NCBI GenBank assembly: GCA_910588155.1
Contig: CAJUPB010000011.1
Coordinates: 1-53,165 of the forward strand
Origin: an uncultured Christensenellaceae bacterium
GTDB lineage: Bacteria > Bacillota > Clostridia > Christensenellales > Pumilibacteraceae
Length of the DNA stretch: 53,165 nt
Direction: 5' to 3'
The notes under the pieces are model-generated. The model was not told where the DNA came from, searched no databases, and saw only the letters and a list, made by a program, of their open reading frames with translations. Positions 42,404 through 49,387 of this stretch are shown here, one piece after another (position 1 is the stretch's first letter; the number at the start of each line of letters is the position of its first letter). A program made the translations under genes and the position numbers.

Positions 42404-43839
42404 GTTTCAATTTAAGATTGACGAGAACGTTTTCTCCGTCTATTACGACGCTTTTGACGAGAAAGTGCAATAAGATGCGTTTTTCTTTTTTTGACAAGCT
42501 GTCGAAGTTCGACAGCTTGTTGCGAATGTTTTGAACGCCGTCCGTTACCGAAGTTTTGACTGTTTCGCTTTCCTTTGCGATTAAAGTATTCAGCTCTTCG
42601 ATTTTGCCGTCTATCGGCAGTTTGCGCAGGAGATAGGCGTCGCGGTCTATGTCACCGTTTATGTATAGGTCGAGCAGACGCTCCGCGGACTGCTTCGTCG
42701 CGCCGAGCTGCGCGATTAGAGAATCGATAAATCCGTGGGCGTAACTTGTCGTGTCATAGTCGTCAATGTCGATTTGCTTAATTATGTCGCAGACGATTTT
42801 GTCAAGTTCGTCGGCACGGTAGATTTCGTTGTCGCACGCATTCGGCTTGTAATTTGCATCGCGTTTGATTCGCGCGGCACAGCCGTAATCACGGTATCGG
42901 TAGTGTTTCGTGTGCGTACCGTCGGGCTTTTTGGTGTAGCGTTCGTACATCTTGCCGACGTATCGGTTTCCGCATCGTCCGCAGTACAGTAATCCCGTGA
43001 GAAGGTAGGGAGTATTGTCGCTGCTGCGCGTGGTGCGATTGGCTTCCACTTGTGCCTGTGCTTTGAGATATGTTTCGTAGGAAATAATAGCGGGAAAATT
43101 TGTTCCCGGTGTGAGCTCGCCACCGCGGTAACGGAAATACCCCGCATACATCGGTCGCTCTATTAAAGGCTTGCAGCACATAGGATTAGAGAAATAATCA
43201 ATGTCGGGATAAGCCGTACGGCAGTAGTCATACAGTTTTCTGAATGTGAAGTTTTCGTTTATGTAGAGGTCGAAAATCTTTCGTATTATTTCGGCTTCCG
43301 TTTCGTCGATTGTGAAACGGTCGTTGTTTTTGTCATAACGGTATCCGAACGGACATTTGCCGGGGCAACTGTACTTTCCCGACCGCGCCCGTGCAAGTTT
43401 TCCCATTTCCATACGTTCGACAATGGTTTCGCGTTCCAACTCGGAGAATGTTGCCATCATTTTGAGTGCGGCACGTCCAAACGGGGAGGCAAGGTCGAAA
43501 TTTTCGGAAAGGGAATAGAGTACGACGCCGTACTTGTCGAACAGTTCCACGAGGTCGAGAACGTCGCGCACGTGACGGGAAAGACGGTCGAGCTTGTAAA
43601 TGAGTATGACGTCTACTTTTCCTTGTTTCAAGTCGGATAAAAGACGCGACATAGCGGGACGGTTTAAATCTTTTCCCGAAAATCCCTCGTCAGAATAAAC
43701 GTCGAAAATCTCGTAGCTTTGCGCTTTTGCATAAGCCGCCAGCTTTTCTTTTTGTTCATATATGGAATATCCTTCCGTTGCCTGTTCCAGTGTGCTGGCG
43801 TTAGACGCGAGTATAGATAGCAGCTCTAATACTCGACAT
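42399..43839 (-). pseudogene. int: Large serine recombinase (TP901-1-type integrase), disrupted at the catalytic serine
   Basis: From ATG 43839 (perfect GGAGGTGA upstream) the frame reads MSSIRAAIYTRV and then TAA. Removing seven bases, TAACGCC (43803-43797), restores YTRV-STLEQATEGYSIYEQ and one 477-residue frame to 42399, close to the 485 of TP901-1 integrase. The catalytic Ser codon is AGC at 43796-43794, directly after the insert. Downstream are YKLDRLSRHVRD, the recombinase domain, a zinc ribbon (CGRCGN...CAARIK), a coiled coil and IDGENVLVNLKLK. Without the Ser-containing N-terminus no activity is expected. The insert makes GCGT-CTA-ACGC, a small palindrome. Confidence 0.88.
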
Positions 43840-44617
43840 AAGGCATCACCTCCTTTTTGTGCCTAATCATCGTTGCGTAACAATGAAGGCATAGCCCGTT
43901 AGCTTTATGTTTTATAGAGGTCGTGCCACAGTTAATACAGCATAAAAAGTTTTTACTCCATAATCCATGCAAAATATTTTTTGACTTACCTTTACTTTTA
44001 TAGCCATGCAATGCAACGTGTTCGCTATTAGTCATAAGCCTAAGGTTTTCTAATCTATTGTCCGTTTTGATTTCGTTTATATGATGAACAACTTCATCAG
44101 GTGCTAAATATCTACCCAACTGCTTTTCCATAACAAGAATATGCTCATAAACATATTTTCTTGATTTTGCTTTTGGGTGTTCAGGACAATACACTTCTAC
44201 ATAACCATTGCTACATATATGTTTGCCGCCTTTCCACCGAGGAGAACGCTCTTTTTGTGTTGAAATGCTTTTAGCAATAGAGGTTTCTCGTAAAGGTATA
44301 CCATATTTAAGAAAATATCGACGTAAAGCAACAGAATTTACACCTAAATCTATTCCAATTTGTCGCAATGATTTTTGTTTTTCTATATATTCCGTAATTA
44401 GATATCCGCGAAATTCATCATCGGTCATTCCTTTTCGCGTTTGTAAAGAAACTCGTTCGTTATGATTTGTTGATAAACCAAATGATTGTAAAATCTTTCG
44501 CGCTGTAATGGGCGATTTTACACCAAGAATAGGACACATTCTGATTAGCGTTCTATTTTCATCAATATAGCATTGTTGTAAATATTCTTTTGAATAATTA
44601 CATTTTATTTTCTTCAT
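43826..44617 (-). CDS. HNH endonuclease (phage homing type)
   Basis: A 263-residue protein. The N-terminal half has two HTH-like stretches (KSLRQIGIDLGVNSVALRRYFLKYG), the centre an HNH_3 module (YEHILVMEKQLGRYLAPDEVVHHINEIKTDNRLENL, about 155-195), and the C-terminus a zinc ribbon (CCINCGTTS...CLHCY). This is the architecture of free-standing phage homing endonucleases. AT-rich compared with the integrase. It is wedged between the XRE gene (10 bp gap) and int (14 bp overlap with its ATG). Confidence 0.88.
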   Translation of the reverse strand: MKKIKCNYSKEYLQQCYIDENRTLIRMCPILGVKSPITARKILQSFGLSTNHNERVSLQTRKGMTDDEFRGYLITEYIEKQKSLRQIGIDLGVNSVALRRYFLKYGIPLRETSIAKSISTQKERSPRWKGGKHICSNGYVEVYCPEHPKAKSRKYVYEHILVMEKQLGRYLAPDEVVHHINEIKTDNRLENLRLMTNSEHVALHGYKSKGKSKNILHGLWSKNFLCCINCGTTSIKHKANGLCLHCYATMIRHKKEVMPYVEY

Positions 44618-44626
44618 AGAAAAACC

Positions 44627-44839
44627 TCATATTTTTGTTCCGTCTGGAAACTCGAAACCAAAAGTGTATATTCCACCGAGAGCTATGGCTATTTGTTCAA
44701 GCTCTTCTTGGGTAAAAGTTGCCCGTTTGAGTTTTTGATTGAAATTGGAAGATGTTTGTCCAATTGCGCGCGCTAATGCGGCTTGACTCATTCCTTTAAA
44801 TGCGAGTGCCATATTTATTTTTTGCTCGATAGTCATCAT
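44627..44839 (-). CDS. XRE-family HTH protein of mobile-element type
   Basis: A 70-residue protein, MMTIEQKINMALAFKGMSQAALARAIGQTSSNFNQKLKR..., ending in FEFPDGTKI, a short XRE group common in gut Firmicutes prophages and integrative elements. The start at 44839 (or 44836) follows AAAGGAAAT; the frame extends to 44899 but that ATG lies inside the -10 region. Likely controls its own promoter and the divergent 44-residue gene through three similar boxes. Confidence 0.85.
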   Translation of the reverse strand: MMTIEQKINMALAFKGMSQAALARAIGQTSSNFNQKLKRATFTQEELEQIAIALGGIYTFGFEFPDGTKI

Positions 44840-44866
44840 TAGATATTTCCTTTTATTGATAGATTT

Positions 44867-44964
44867 ATTATATAGTGTTTTATAATTTTTGTCAAGCATT
44901 TGCTAAAAATTATTTAGTAAATACTTATAAAACGCTTGACAATATTAAGCAAATACTGTATAAT
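44867..44964. promoter_or_regulatory. Divergent promoters with three operator boxes
   Basis: Minus promoter: TTGACA (44895-44890), 17 bp, TATAAT (44872-44867). Plus promoter: TTGACA (44936-44941), 17 bp, TATAAT (44959-44964). Three copies of a 10 bp box, AGYAAATRCT, lie at 44895-44904 (as AGCATTTGCT), 44916-44925 (AGTAAATACT) and 44948-44957 (AGCAAATACT), centres 21 and 32 bp apart (two and three helical turns). Confidence 0.8.
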
Positions 44965-45023
44965 ATAAGTACAATAAAGGTTACGGAAACGTAGGTAACG
45001 CCGCAACCGAAGGAGGTGGTTTA

Positions 45024-45158
45024 ATGAAAATCTTGATAAATGGTATCAAGGCAAGCTCGAAAGACTTGGAAAAGTTAAGGCAAAACCTTGAAAATAAAAA
45101 AGACTGTATCAAGCGAGTGCAACTCTCCAAAGCTAAGCTCAGACTTGATACAGTCTAA
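45024..45158 (+). CDS. 44-residue basic phage peptide
   Basis: MKILINGIKASSKDLEKLRQ... ending KLRLDTV. A strong AAGGAGGTGG is 6 bp upstream and the gene follows a consensus promoter. The peptide is charged and helical with no recognised family. The 3' half of the gene contains a perfect 12 bp inverted repeat, GACTGTATCAAG (45102-45113) / CTTGATACAGTC (45144-45155), so the mRNA can fold over its own stop. Confidence 0.65.
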   Translation: MKILINGIKASSKDLEKLRQNLENKKDCIKRVQLSKAKLRLDTV

Positions 45159-45183
45159 ATAAATAGGTAAGAAAGTAGCACCA

Positions 45184-45220
45184 AGGCTGTCAATCCTACT
45201 AAGACAGCCTAACATTTTTT
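45184..45220 (+). terminator. Terminator after the 44-residue gene
   Basis: AGGCTGTC / GACAGCCT with an 11 nt loop, then AACATTTTTT. Confidence 0.75.
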
Positions 45221-45255
45221 AAAAAATTTGTCAAGTAAATAGTGAGGTATTTTTT

Positions 45256-45309
45256 ATGAATAAAGGATTGATACATAGGTCGTTTGTTGGTGCGGAGGTG
45301 GCTGTATGA
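45256..45309 (+). CDS. 17-residue leader ORF
   Basis: MNKGLIHRSFVGAEVAV. GTGAGG precedes the ATG, and its stop overlaps the start of the S24-like gene (ATGA), so it may couple or tune translation of that gene. Short enough to be chance; reported for its placement. Confidence 0.35.
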   Translation: MNKGLIHRSFVGAEVAV

Positions 45310-45659
45310 TGGCGCAGCAGTATGAAACAGAACAGCAAGTTGTTCTGTCCGAAGTATCCGACAAACCGAAATTGCACATTATGACAGCCGAAGACGACTC
45401 GATGGCTCCTGGTATAATTGTAACCGACGACATCTATTATGAGGAAGGCTGTATCGAGAACGGAGAGATTGGGGTGTTCTACAACATACAGACAAGACAA
45501 GTCGTAGTGAGAAAAGGCGAGTGGGTAGGCGATAAATGGCTTCTGACAGCTTGCAATCCTGACTATTCCGTTATAAATATAGACAAGGAAAACAATGAAT
45601 GGTACTGTTTTGGAAGGGTCACAGGATGCGGACGAAAAGTAAACAAAGGTGATTGGTGA
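45306..45659 (+). CDS. Stand-alone S24/LexA-like peptidase domain protein
   Basis: A 117-residue protein that matches the C-terminal half of phage repressors without any DNA-binding domain: AEDDSMAPGIIVTDDIYYEE with Ser 32 in the nucleophile position, then VVVRKG with Lys 70 near the general-base position, and LLTACNPDYSVI, FGRVTG. There is no Ala-Gly cleavage site. It could dimerise with the full-length repressor encoded nearby (45906-46595) or act in trans on it; this is inference. GGAGGTGG precedes the ATG. Followed by a terminator. Confidence 0.7.
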   Translation: MMAQQYETEQQVVLSEVSDKPKLHIMTAEDDSMAPGIIVTDDIYYEEGCIENGEIGVFYNIQTRQVVVRKGEWVGDKWLLTACNPDYSVINIDKENNEWYCFGRVTGCGRKVNKGDW

Positions 45660-45668
45660 CAAAACAAA

Positions 45669-45696
45669 AAGACGGATTAAAACCCCGTCTTTTTTG
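45669..45696 (+). terminator. Terminator after the S24-like gene
   Basis: AAGACGG / CCGTCTT followed by TTTT, starting 10 bp after the stop. Confidence 0.75.
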
Positions 45697-45750
45697 TGAG
45701 TTTCAGGTGTAATTACGTGACAGTATAGGGCAGCTCTAATATCTCTCCTA

Positions 45751-45779
45751 AAAAGAAAAACGCTCGAAAACTCGAACGC
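45751..45779 (-). terminator. Probable terminator of the repressor gene
   Basis: On the minus strand CGTTCGAG / TTCGAGCG (two wobbles), then TTTTTCTTTTT. The gap between here and the repressor stop (45780-45905) also holds a hairpin TTGACGG / CCGTCAA but no gene. Confidence 0.55.
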
Positions 45780-45905
45780 TTCTCTCGTTGACGGGCCTCA
45801 AAAGTATCCGTCAATCAATCAGTATTAGTATATTACCATACTTAGAGAAAAATGTCAAGAGTTTTCTTTAATGTCTAATAAATTAGATTTTTTTTGCCCT
45901 CGAAT

Positions 45906-46595
45906 TCAAAATCTTACGTTATCGCTGAATTTATAGACCACTTCGCCGTATATGCGGCATTGTTCGAGGTCGGCGCCTTTTATTACCTTAGTGGGATATT
46001 CGGGATTACGGGGTATAAGACGCATCCAATCACCGTCTTTTACGTATTCGACTTTTTTAAGCGTTGCGTCCTCTCCGTCAAATCCGATAGCGGCAACCGT
46101 TCCGCTGTCAACCGAATCACACTTGCGGATAAGCACCTTGTCGCCGTTCATAAATAGGGGATACATACTGTTGCCTTTGACTTCGAGGACGAAATAGTCG
46201 TTCGGATTATGAGTCTTTAATAAATATTTGGGAACAGGCAGTTCTTCGCCTGTGGGGCTAAACTCATTGTCACCGCCATAGCCGGCGCAAATTGCACCGA
46301 TAACGGGGAAGGTAACAGTGCTTTCGTCGTAGAGATTATCGGGATATTTAGAGGGATTATCTGAACGTCCAAGAAGATAGTCTACGGAAACATCGAAATA
46401 ATCCGAAAGCTCTGGCAGCATCTTCATATAAGAGGTAGAAGCCTCTCTTTTCCAGTCTGCGACCTGTTTTTGACGTAGCCCTAATTCTTTTTCAAGGGCT
46501 GTATCTTCGAGTCCACGTGCGTCTTTAAGTTCCAAAATTCTTTTTAAAGTGATGTTTTGTTCGGCGGTTTTCATTTTGTCGTTTTTGTTTTTCAT
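45906..46595 (-). CDS. Prophage CI-like repressor (XRE + S24 autopeptidase)
   Basis: A 229-residue repressor. N-terminal HTH (about 15-75: LKRILELKDARGLEDTALEKELGLRQKQVADW, ending DVSVDYLLGRSD), then a LexA-type domain with cleavage site A104-G105 (GAICAGYG), nucleophile S143 (GNSMYP) and general base K180 (ATLKK). All needed for RecA-stimulated self-cleavage are present, so the lysogenic state should respond to DNA damage. AGGAG is 6 bp upstream of ATG 46595. Its likely operators lie at 46629 and at 47701/47731. Confidence 0.92.
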   Translation of the reverse strand: MKNKNDKMKTAEQNITLKRILELKDARGLEDTALEKELGLRQKQVADWKREASTSYMKMLPELSDYFDVSVDYLLGRSDNPSKYPDNLYDESTVTFPVIGAICAGYGGDNEFSPTGEELPVPKYLLKTHNPNDYFVLEVKGNSMYPLFMNGDKVLIRKCDSVDSGTVAAIGFDGEDATLKKVEYVKDGDWMRLIPRNPEYPTKVIKGADLEQCRIYGEVVYKFSDNVRF

Positions 46596-46622
46596 AATTA
46601 TCTCCTAAAATAATTAAATTGC

Positions 46623-46651
46623 TTGACAAGTGTAATTTTTACACTTATAAT
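46623..46651 (+). promoter_or_regulatory. Repressor-controlled promoter of the lipoprotein gene
   Basis: TTGACA (46623-46628) and TATAAT (46646-46651) flank the 17 bp operator AGTGTAATTTTTACACT, a perfect 7-3-7 palindrome that fills the spacer exactly. It also lies in the control region of the divergent repressor gene. Confidence 0.85.
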
Positions 46652-46696
46652 ATAATCACAGCGTTGTTGCTGAATAAGTAGAGAGATGAAAGGGAT

Positions 46697-47086
46697 ATGA
46701 GAAATAAAATTATTATACTGCTAATGTGTTTGAGTATCGGGGCTCTAACAGGTTGCAGTGATAAGCCTATAAGTGGTGAAATAAAGGAAAAAAGTTTTCT
46801 TCCTGCGTCGATGATAATTATGCCTATTACGCACGTTATAGTTAGCGGGGGAACTGTTACGACGATAATTATACCAATGATTATTTCATATCCTGATAGG
46901 TGGAGAATAAAGGTTGAGGAAGAAATTACTGGAAAAATAAAAGATATTTATGTAACACAAGAATGTTTCAATCTTGTAAATGTCGGAAATTGGTTTACTT
47001 ATGACCCCGAATATTGTAGTTACGATGAACCGTGTACAAAAACACCGGTCAAAGAAAAGTTTAGGAGCAAAAGCGACAGCTATTAA
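46697..47086 (+). CDS. Prophage lipoprotein
   Basis: A 129-residue lipoprotein: signal peptide MRNKIIILLMCLSIGALTG with lipobox LTGC (Cys 20), then a hydrophobic patch (SMIIMPITHVIV) and a beta-rich domain with three later cysteines. No named family. It is the first gene after the repressor-controlled promoter and is coupled to a 43-residue membrane peptide (stop and start share one base). Position and type resemble phage lipoproteins that block superinfecting phage; that function is inference. Confidence 0.75.
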   Translation: MRNKIIILLMCLSIGALTGCSDKPISGEIKEKSFLPASMIIMPITHVIVSGGTVTTIIIPMIISYPDRWRIKVEEEITGKIKDIYVTQECFNLVNVGNWFTYDPEYCSYDEPCTKTPVKEKFRSKSDSY

Positions 47087-47217
47087 TGAAAAAAATTAAG
47101 GATTTAATCACGATGAAAAAATTAGATGTAATAATTGCCATAAGTTTTACGGTAGCTGCCATAGGGGCAATAGGGAATTTTATTCTAACTCTTTTACATG
47201 TTCTTGGAAAGATATAG
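47086..47217 (+). CDS. 43-residue single-TM peptide
   Basis: MKKIKDLITMKKLDVIIAIS continuing FTVAAIGAIGNFILTLLHVLGKI. Two Lys-rich patches precede one membrane helix (about 15-38). Its ATG shares an A with the TAA stop of the lipoprotein gene, so it is translated from the same message. The 3' end overlaps the opposing gene at 47180. No family recognised; a partner of the lipoprotein or a small holin-like peptide are possibilities. Confidence 0.55.
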   Translation: MKKIKDLITMKKLDVIIAISFTVAAIGAIGNFILTLLHVLGKI

Positions 47218-47650
47218 GATACATATATTTACGTTGAGGTGTTATTATTTTTAATCGTGCATTGGGTTGAAATAATGCTTCGGGGCATGCAAAGCGAATG
47301 TAGTTTATAGTAGCGCTTTGAAATGGAGAAAGGATTAAATTTTTAAAAGGTGTTTCATCTTCGATATTTGGTATAATCTCAATAGGGACTGTGCCAATAA
47401 TGTTTTTTTTATTAAAAACCAATTCGATTTTTTGTATAGATGTTGTGAAGTTCGTTTCATTTACTAAATCTATATAACCCGCTATGTAATAAGTGGAATT
47501 AACTTTATGAAGTTTGGTGATTTTAAAAGAGGAATTAACTTTCAAATGTTTTGAATAAAAGAACTTAAATATAGATACTACAATACCCCCAACTACACCT
47601 GATGCGGTTATACCGGCAAAAATAAGTGTCCATATTTCAAATTCAGTCAT
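47180..47650 (-). CDS. Membrane-anchored prophage protein of unknown function
   Basis: A 156-residue protein with one N-terminal membrane helix (about 6-32, EIWTLIFAGITASGVVGGIVV...) and a beta-rich soluble domain. AT-rich. GGAGAAC precedes the ATG at 47650. It runs opposite to the early transcript, between the lipoprotein unit and the Cro-like gene, the position of a lysogenic-conversion (moron) gene. Confidence 0.65.
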   Translation of the reverse strand: MTEFEIWTLIFAGITASGVVGGIVVSIFKFFYSKHLKVNSSFKITKLHKVNSTYYIAGYIDLVNETNFTTSIQKIELVFNKKNIIGTVPIEIIPNIEDETPFKNLILSPFQSATINYIRFACPEALFQPNARLKIITPQRKYMYPISFQEHVKELE

Positions 47651-47700
47651 AATGTTCTCCTTTATCCTCTCATTTTGAGAGGAATTTTTTTAAAAAAATA

Positions 47701-47753
47701 AGTGGAAAAATTACACTAAAACGCTTGACAAGTGGAAAAATTACACTTATACT
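47701..47753 (+). promoter_or_regulatory. Early-operon promoter with tandem repressor operators
   Basis: Two identical operators, AGTGGAAAAATTACACT, lie at 47701-47717 and 47731-47747, 30 bp apart. The second fills the spacer between TTGACA (47725-47730) and TATACT (47748-47753). Each matches the operator at 46629 (read on the other strand) at 16 of 17 positions, so one repressor should shut both promoters. Confidence 0.88.
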
Positions 47754-47848
47754 AATAGTACAACGTGATTATAAGCGTTGATGAGCCAATTATATCAAAA
47801 AGCACCATAATTGTCAACAACGTGGGAGTAAAAAAGGAGAAGAAAGAA

Positions 47849-48046
47849 ATGTTTAAGTTAAGGTTGAAAGAGAAAAGAGAAGAGCGCGGGATGACGCAAT
47901 GTAAGCTTGCCGAAAAGGTCTACATAAGTCAGCAAATAATTGCCGCTTATGAGGTAGGTATTCGAAAACCGAGCCTCGACGTACTTATTGCAATTGCCGA
48001 CGTGCTTGATTGTACGACCGACTATCTGCTCGGACGCACAAACTGA
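47849..48046 (+). CDS. Cro-like XRE-family regulator
   Basis: A 65-residue HTH protein, LKEKREERGMTQCKLAEKVYISQQIIAAYEVG..., ending DVLDCTTDYLLGRTN. The start at 47849 follows AAAAAGGAG; the frame is open back to 47765 but without a ribosome site. First gene of the early operon after the double-operator promoter, the usual place of Cro. Confidence 0.85.
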   Translation: MFKLRLKEKREERGMTQCKLAEKVYISQQIIAAYEVGIRKPSLDVLIAIADVLDCTTDYLLGRTN

Positions 48047-48110
48047 CCCGTTTCACAAGAAACAAGTACAAGCCAAACGGCATAAGGAAGAAGAGAAAGA
48101 GAGGTGACTT

Positions 48111-48380
48111 ATGGTAAGGAAAGTACATAACATAAACGTTAGCGTTGTTACGGCCGACGGCAGCGTCAATTCCGCAGAGAGTTGGTTTTCGCGGCGGCAG
48201 GCGTTTCAGTACGCCAAAAACAGGGAACTGATAGACGAGTACGCTCGTCAGTCGGACCCGACTTTCCTTGCCAAAGAACGTATCAAACGTAAGTTTGAAC
48301 GAGTGGAAGCCCGTCGTAAGGAGTTGGAAGAGTTGCAAAGGAAAGTACGCGAAGAGATGGCAAAGCTCGACCCGAAATAA
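48111..48380 (+). CDS. Small early phage protein with coiled coil
   Basis: An 89-residue protein; the second half (KERIKRKFERVEARRKELEE...) is a charged coiled coil. GAGAGGTG precedes the ATG. Family not recognised. Confidence 0.7.
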   Translation: MVRKVHNINVSVVTADGSVNSAESWFSRRQAFQYAKNRELIDEYARQSDPTFLAKERIKRKFERVEARRKELEELQRKVREEMAKLDPK

Positions 48381-48412
48381 TCGGTCGGGCAAGGACAAGC
48401 AGGAGATAGAAA

Positions 48413-48652
48413 GTGATACCAATTTCAAGCAGACAAATAAAGAAAAAAACATATTATGTACTATTTTCGCAGGGCGGGCAGTATAAGGGCTGTTACACTA
48501 CGGTTCAGGCTTCGAGTTTGGACAAGGCTAAAATGGCTGTAATCGAGCGCTACGGGCTTATGAACTACGGCGGCGTCGAGATAAACGAGCAGCGCGCAAA
48601 AGCGCTTATAAAGGCATTCGGCTTGCAGAATGTCGAGGAGACTTTTGTATGA
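48413..48652 (+). CDS. Small early phage protein
   Basis: A 79-residue protein starting at GTG 48413 with AGGAG 7 bp upstream. GCYTTVQASSLDKAKMAVIERYG suggests a small alpha/beta fold. Family not recognised. Its stop overlaps the next start (ATGA). Confidence 0.65.
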   Translation: MIPISSRQIKKKTYYVLFSQGGQYKGCYTTVQASSLDKAKMAVIERYGLMNYGGVEINEQRAKALIKAFGLQNVEETFV

Positions 48653-48804
48653 CGGAATATCTGTTTAAGATACTCGACCGCAACGGCATTTCCCGAAACA
48701 TTTGCGTGTTTGCATCGGATGCGAAAGCGGCGCGGAAAAAGTATAGAGAGATAAGCATTGGACAAGGCTGGTGTCTGTTCGGCGTGTATAAGGAGTTAAA
48801 ATGA
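48649..48804 (+). CDS. Small early phage protein (51 residues)
   Basis: MTEYLFKILDRNGISRNICV and onward to FGVYKELK. Both ends are ATGA overlaps with neighbouring genes, strong evidence of a coupled, real gene. It resembles the upstream 79-residue protein in its DAKAARKKYREI segment, a possible distant duplicate. Confidence 0.65.
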   Translation: MTEYLFKILDRNGISRNICVFASDAKAARKKYREISIGQGWCLFGVYKELK

Positions 48805-49028
48805 ATAAAGACATTTATTACATAGCGGCAAAAAATTTACTCAAATGGGCGCCCGAATACCGCCGCGATATAATGGACAAGCTCATAAGCCCTTACGAAC
48901 GCGAGTGTGTTCGGCAGGCCTTTGCGGAAATAAAGCGCCGAGAAAGTTTGAACTGTATCGAGCTTAATTTGCTGGTGCAAGAGCTTATCGAATATCACGA
49001 GCGCAAAGCAAAAAAACAAACAATTTAA
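48801..49028 (+). CDS. Small early phage protein (75 residues)
   Basis: A helical protein (MNKDIYYIAAKNLLKWAPEY...) starting in an ATGA overlap, with AAGGAG at the end of the previous gene. Similar short proteins with LIQELIEYHERK-like ends are frequent in Firmicutes phages; function unknown. Confidence 0.68.
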   Translation: MNKDIYYIAAKNLLKWAPEYRRDIMDKLISPYERECVRQAFAEIKRRESLNCIELNLLVQELIEYHERKAKKQTI

Positions 49029-49151
49029 ACGGCGGGCAAAGTCTCGCTTATCACGGAAAGAGTAACGGTCGGTGCAACTCCGATATCCGTGACCAAACCT
49101 TGCAAGGGAAGAGACGGACGCGTCTCAAAACTTTAAAAAGGAGTATAAAAA
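49029..49151 (+). other. Structured non-coding gap in the early operon
   Basis: The gap holds two hairpins: ATCACGGA ... TCCGTGA enclosing CGG/CCG with GGTGCAACT in the loop (about 49050-49094), and GAGACG-gac-GCGTCTC (about 49111-49127). No T run follows, so they are not terminators. No start codon opens a convincing frame. I could not match it to a known RNA. Confidence 0.4.
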
Positions 49152-49376
49152 ATGAGAAGCACAATGAACATTCATTTGGACAAGGCGGAGCAATACGATG
49201 TGACGGTGAAGCGTTCGCTGCATGGCGATGTCAGTTTGAATATGGGGGATTTGTCAATTTTCTGTCCGCCCGAAAAGGCATTGAAAATTGCCGCAGACAT
49301 ATTGCAAGGTGTCCTCGCTCTTTCGTCGGAGCAGGAAAATGCGGATGTCGACGATGACGTGCCCTGTCCGTTTTAA
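49152..49376 (+). CDS. Hypothetical phage protein (74 residues)
   Basis: MRSTMNIHLDKAEQYDVTVK and onward, acidic tail DVDDDVPCPF. AAAAAGGAG lies 11 nt before the ATG. Family not recognised; it precedes the Gp157 gene by 11 bp. Confidence 0.65.
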   Translation: MRSTMNIHLDKAEQYDVTVKRSLHGDVSLNMGDLSIFCPPEKALKIAADILQGVLALSSEQENADVDDDVPCPF

Positions 49377-49387
49377 GGAGCGATATT

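Noticed and set aside
46607..46631. A minus-strand promoter with TTACAC and TATTTT for the repressor gene
   Set aside because: The predicted start would remove part of the ribosome binding site, so the repressor promoter is left unassigned.
49029..49142. A 37-codon frame ending CKGRDGRVSKL in the early-operon gap
   Set aside because: It is in frame with the stop of the preceding gene and has no start codon or ribosome site.
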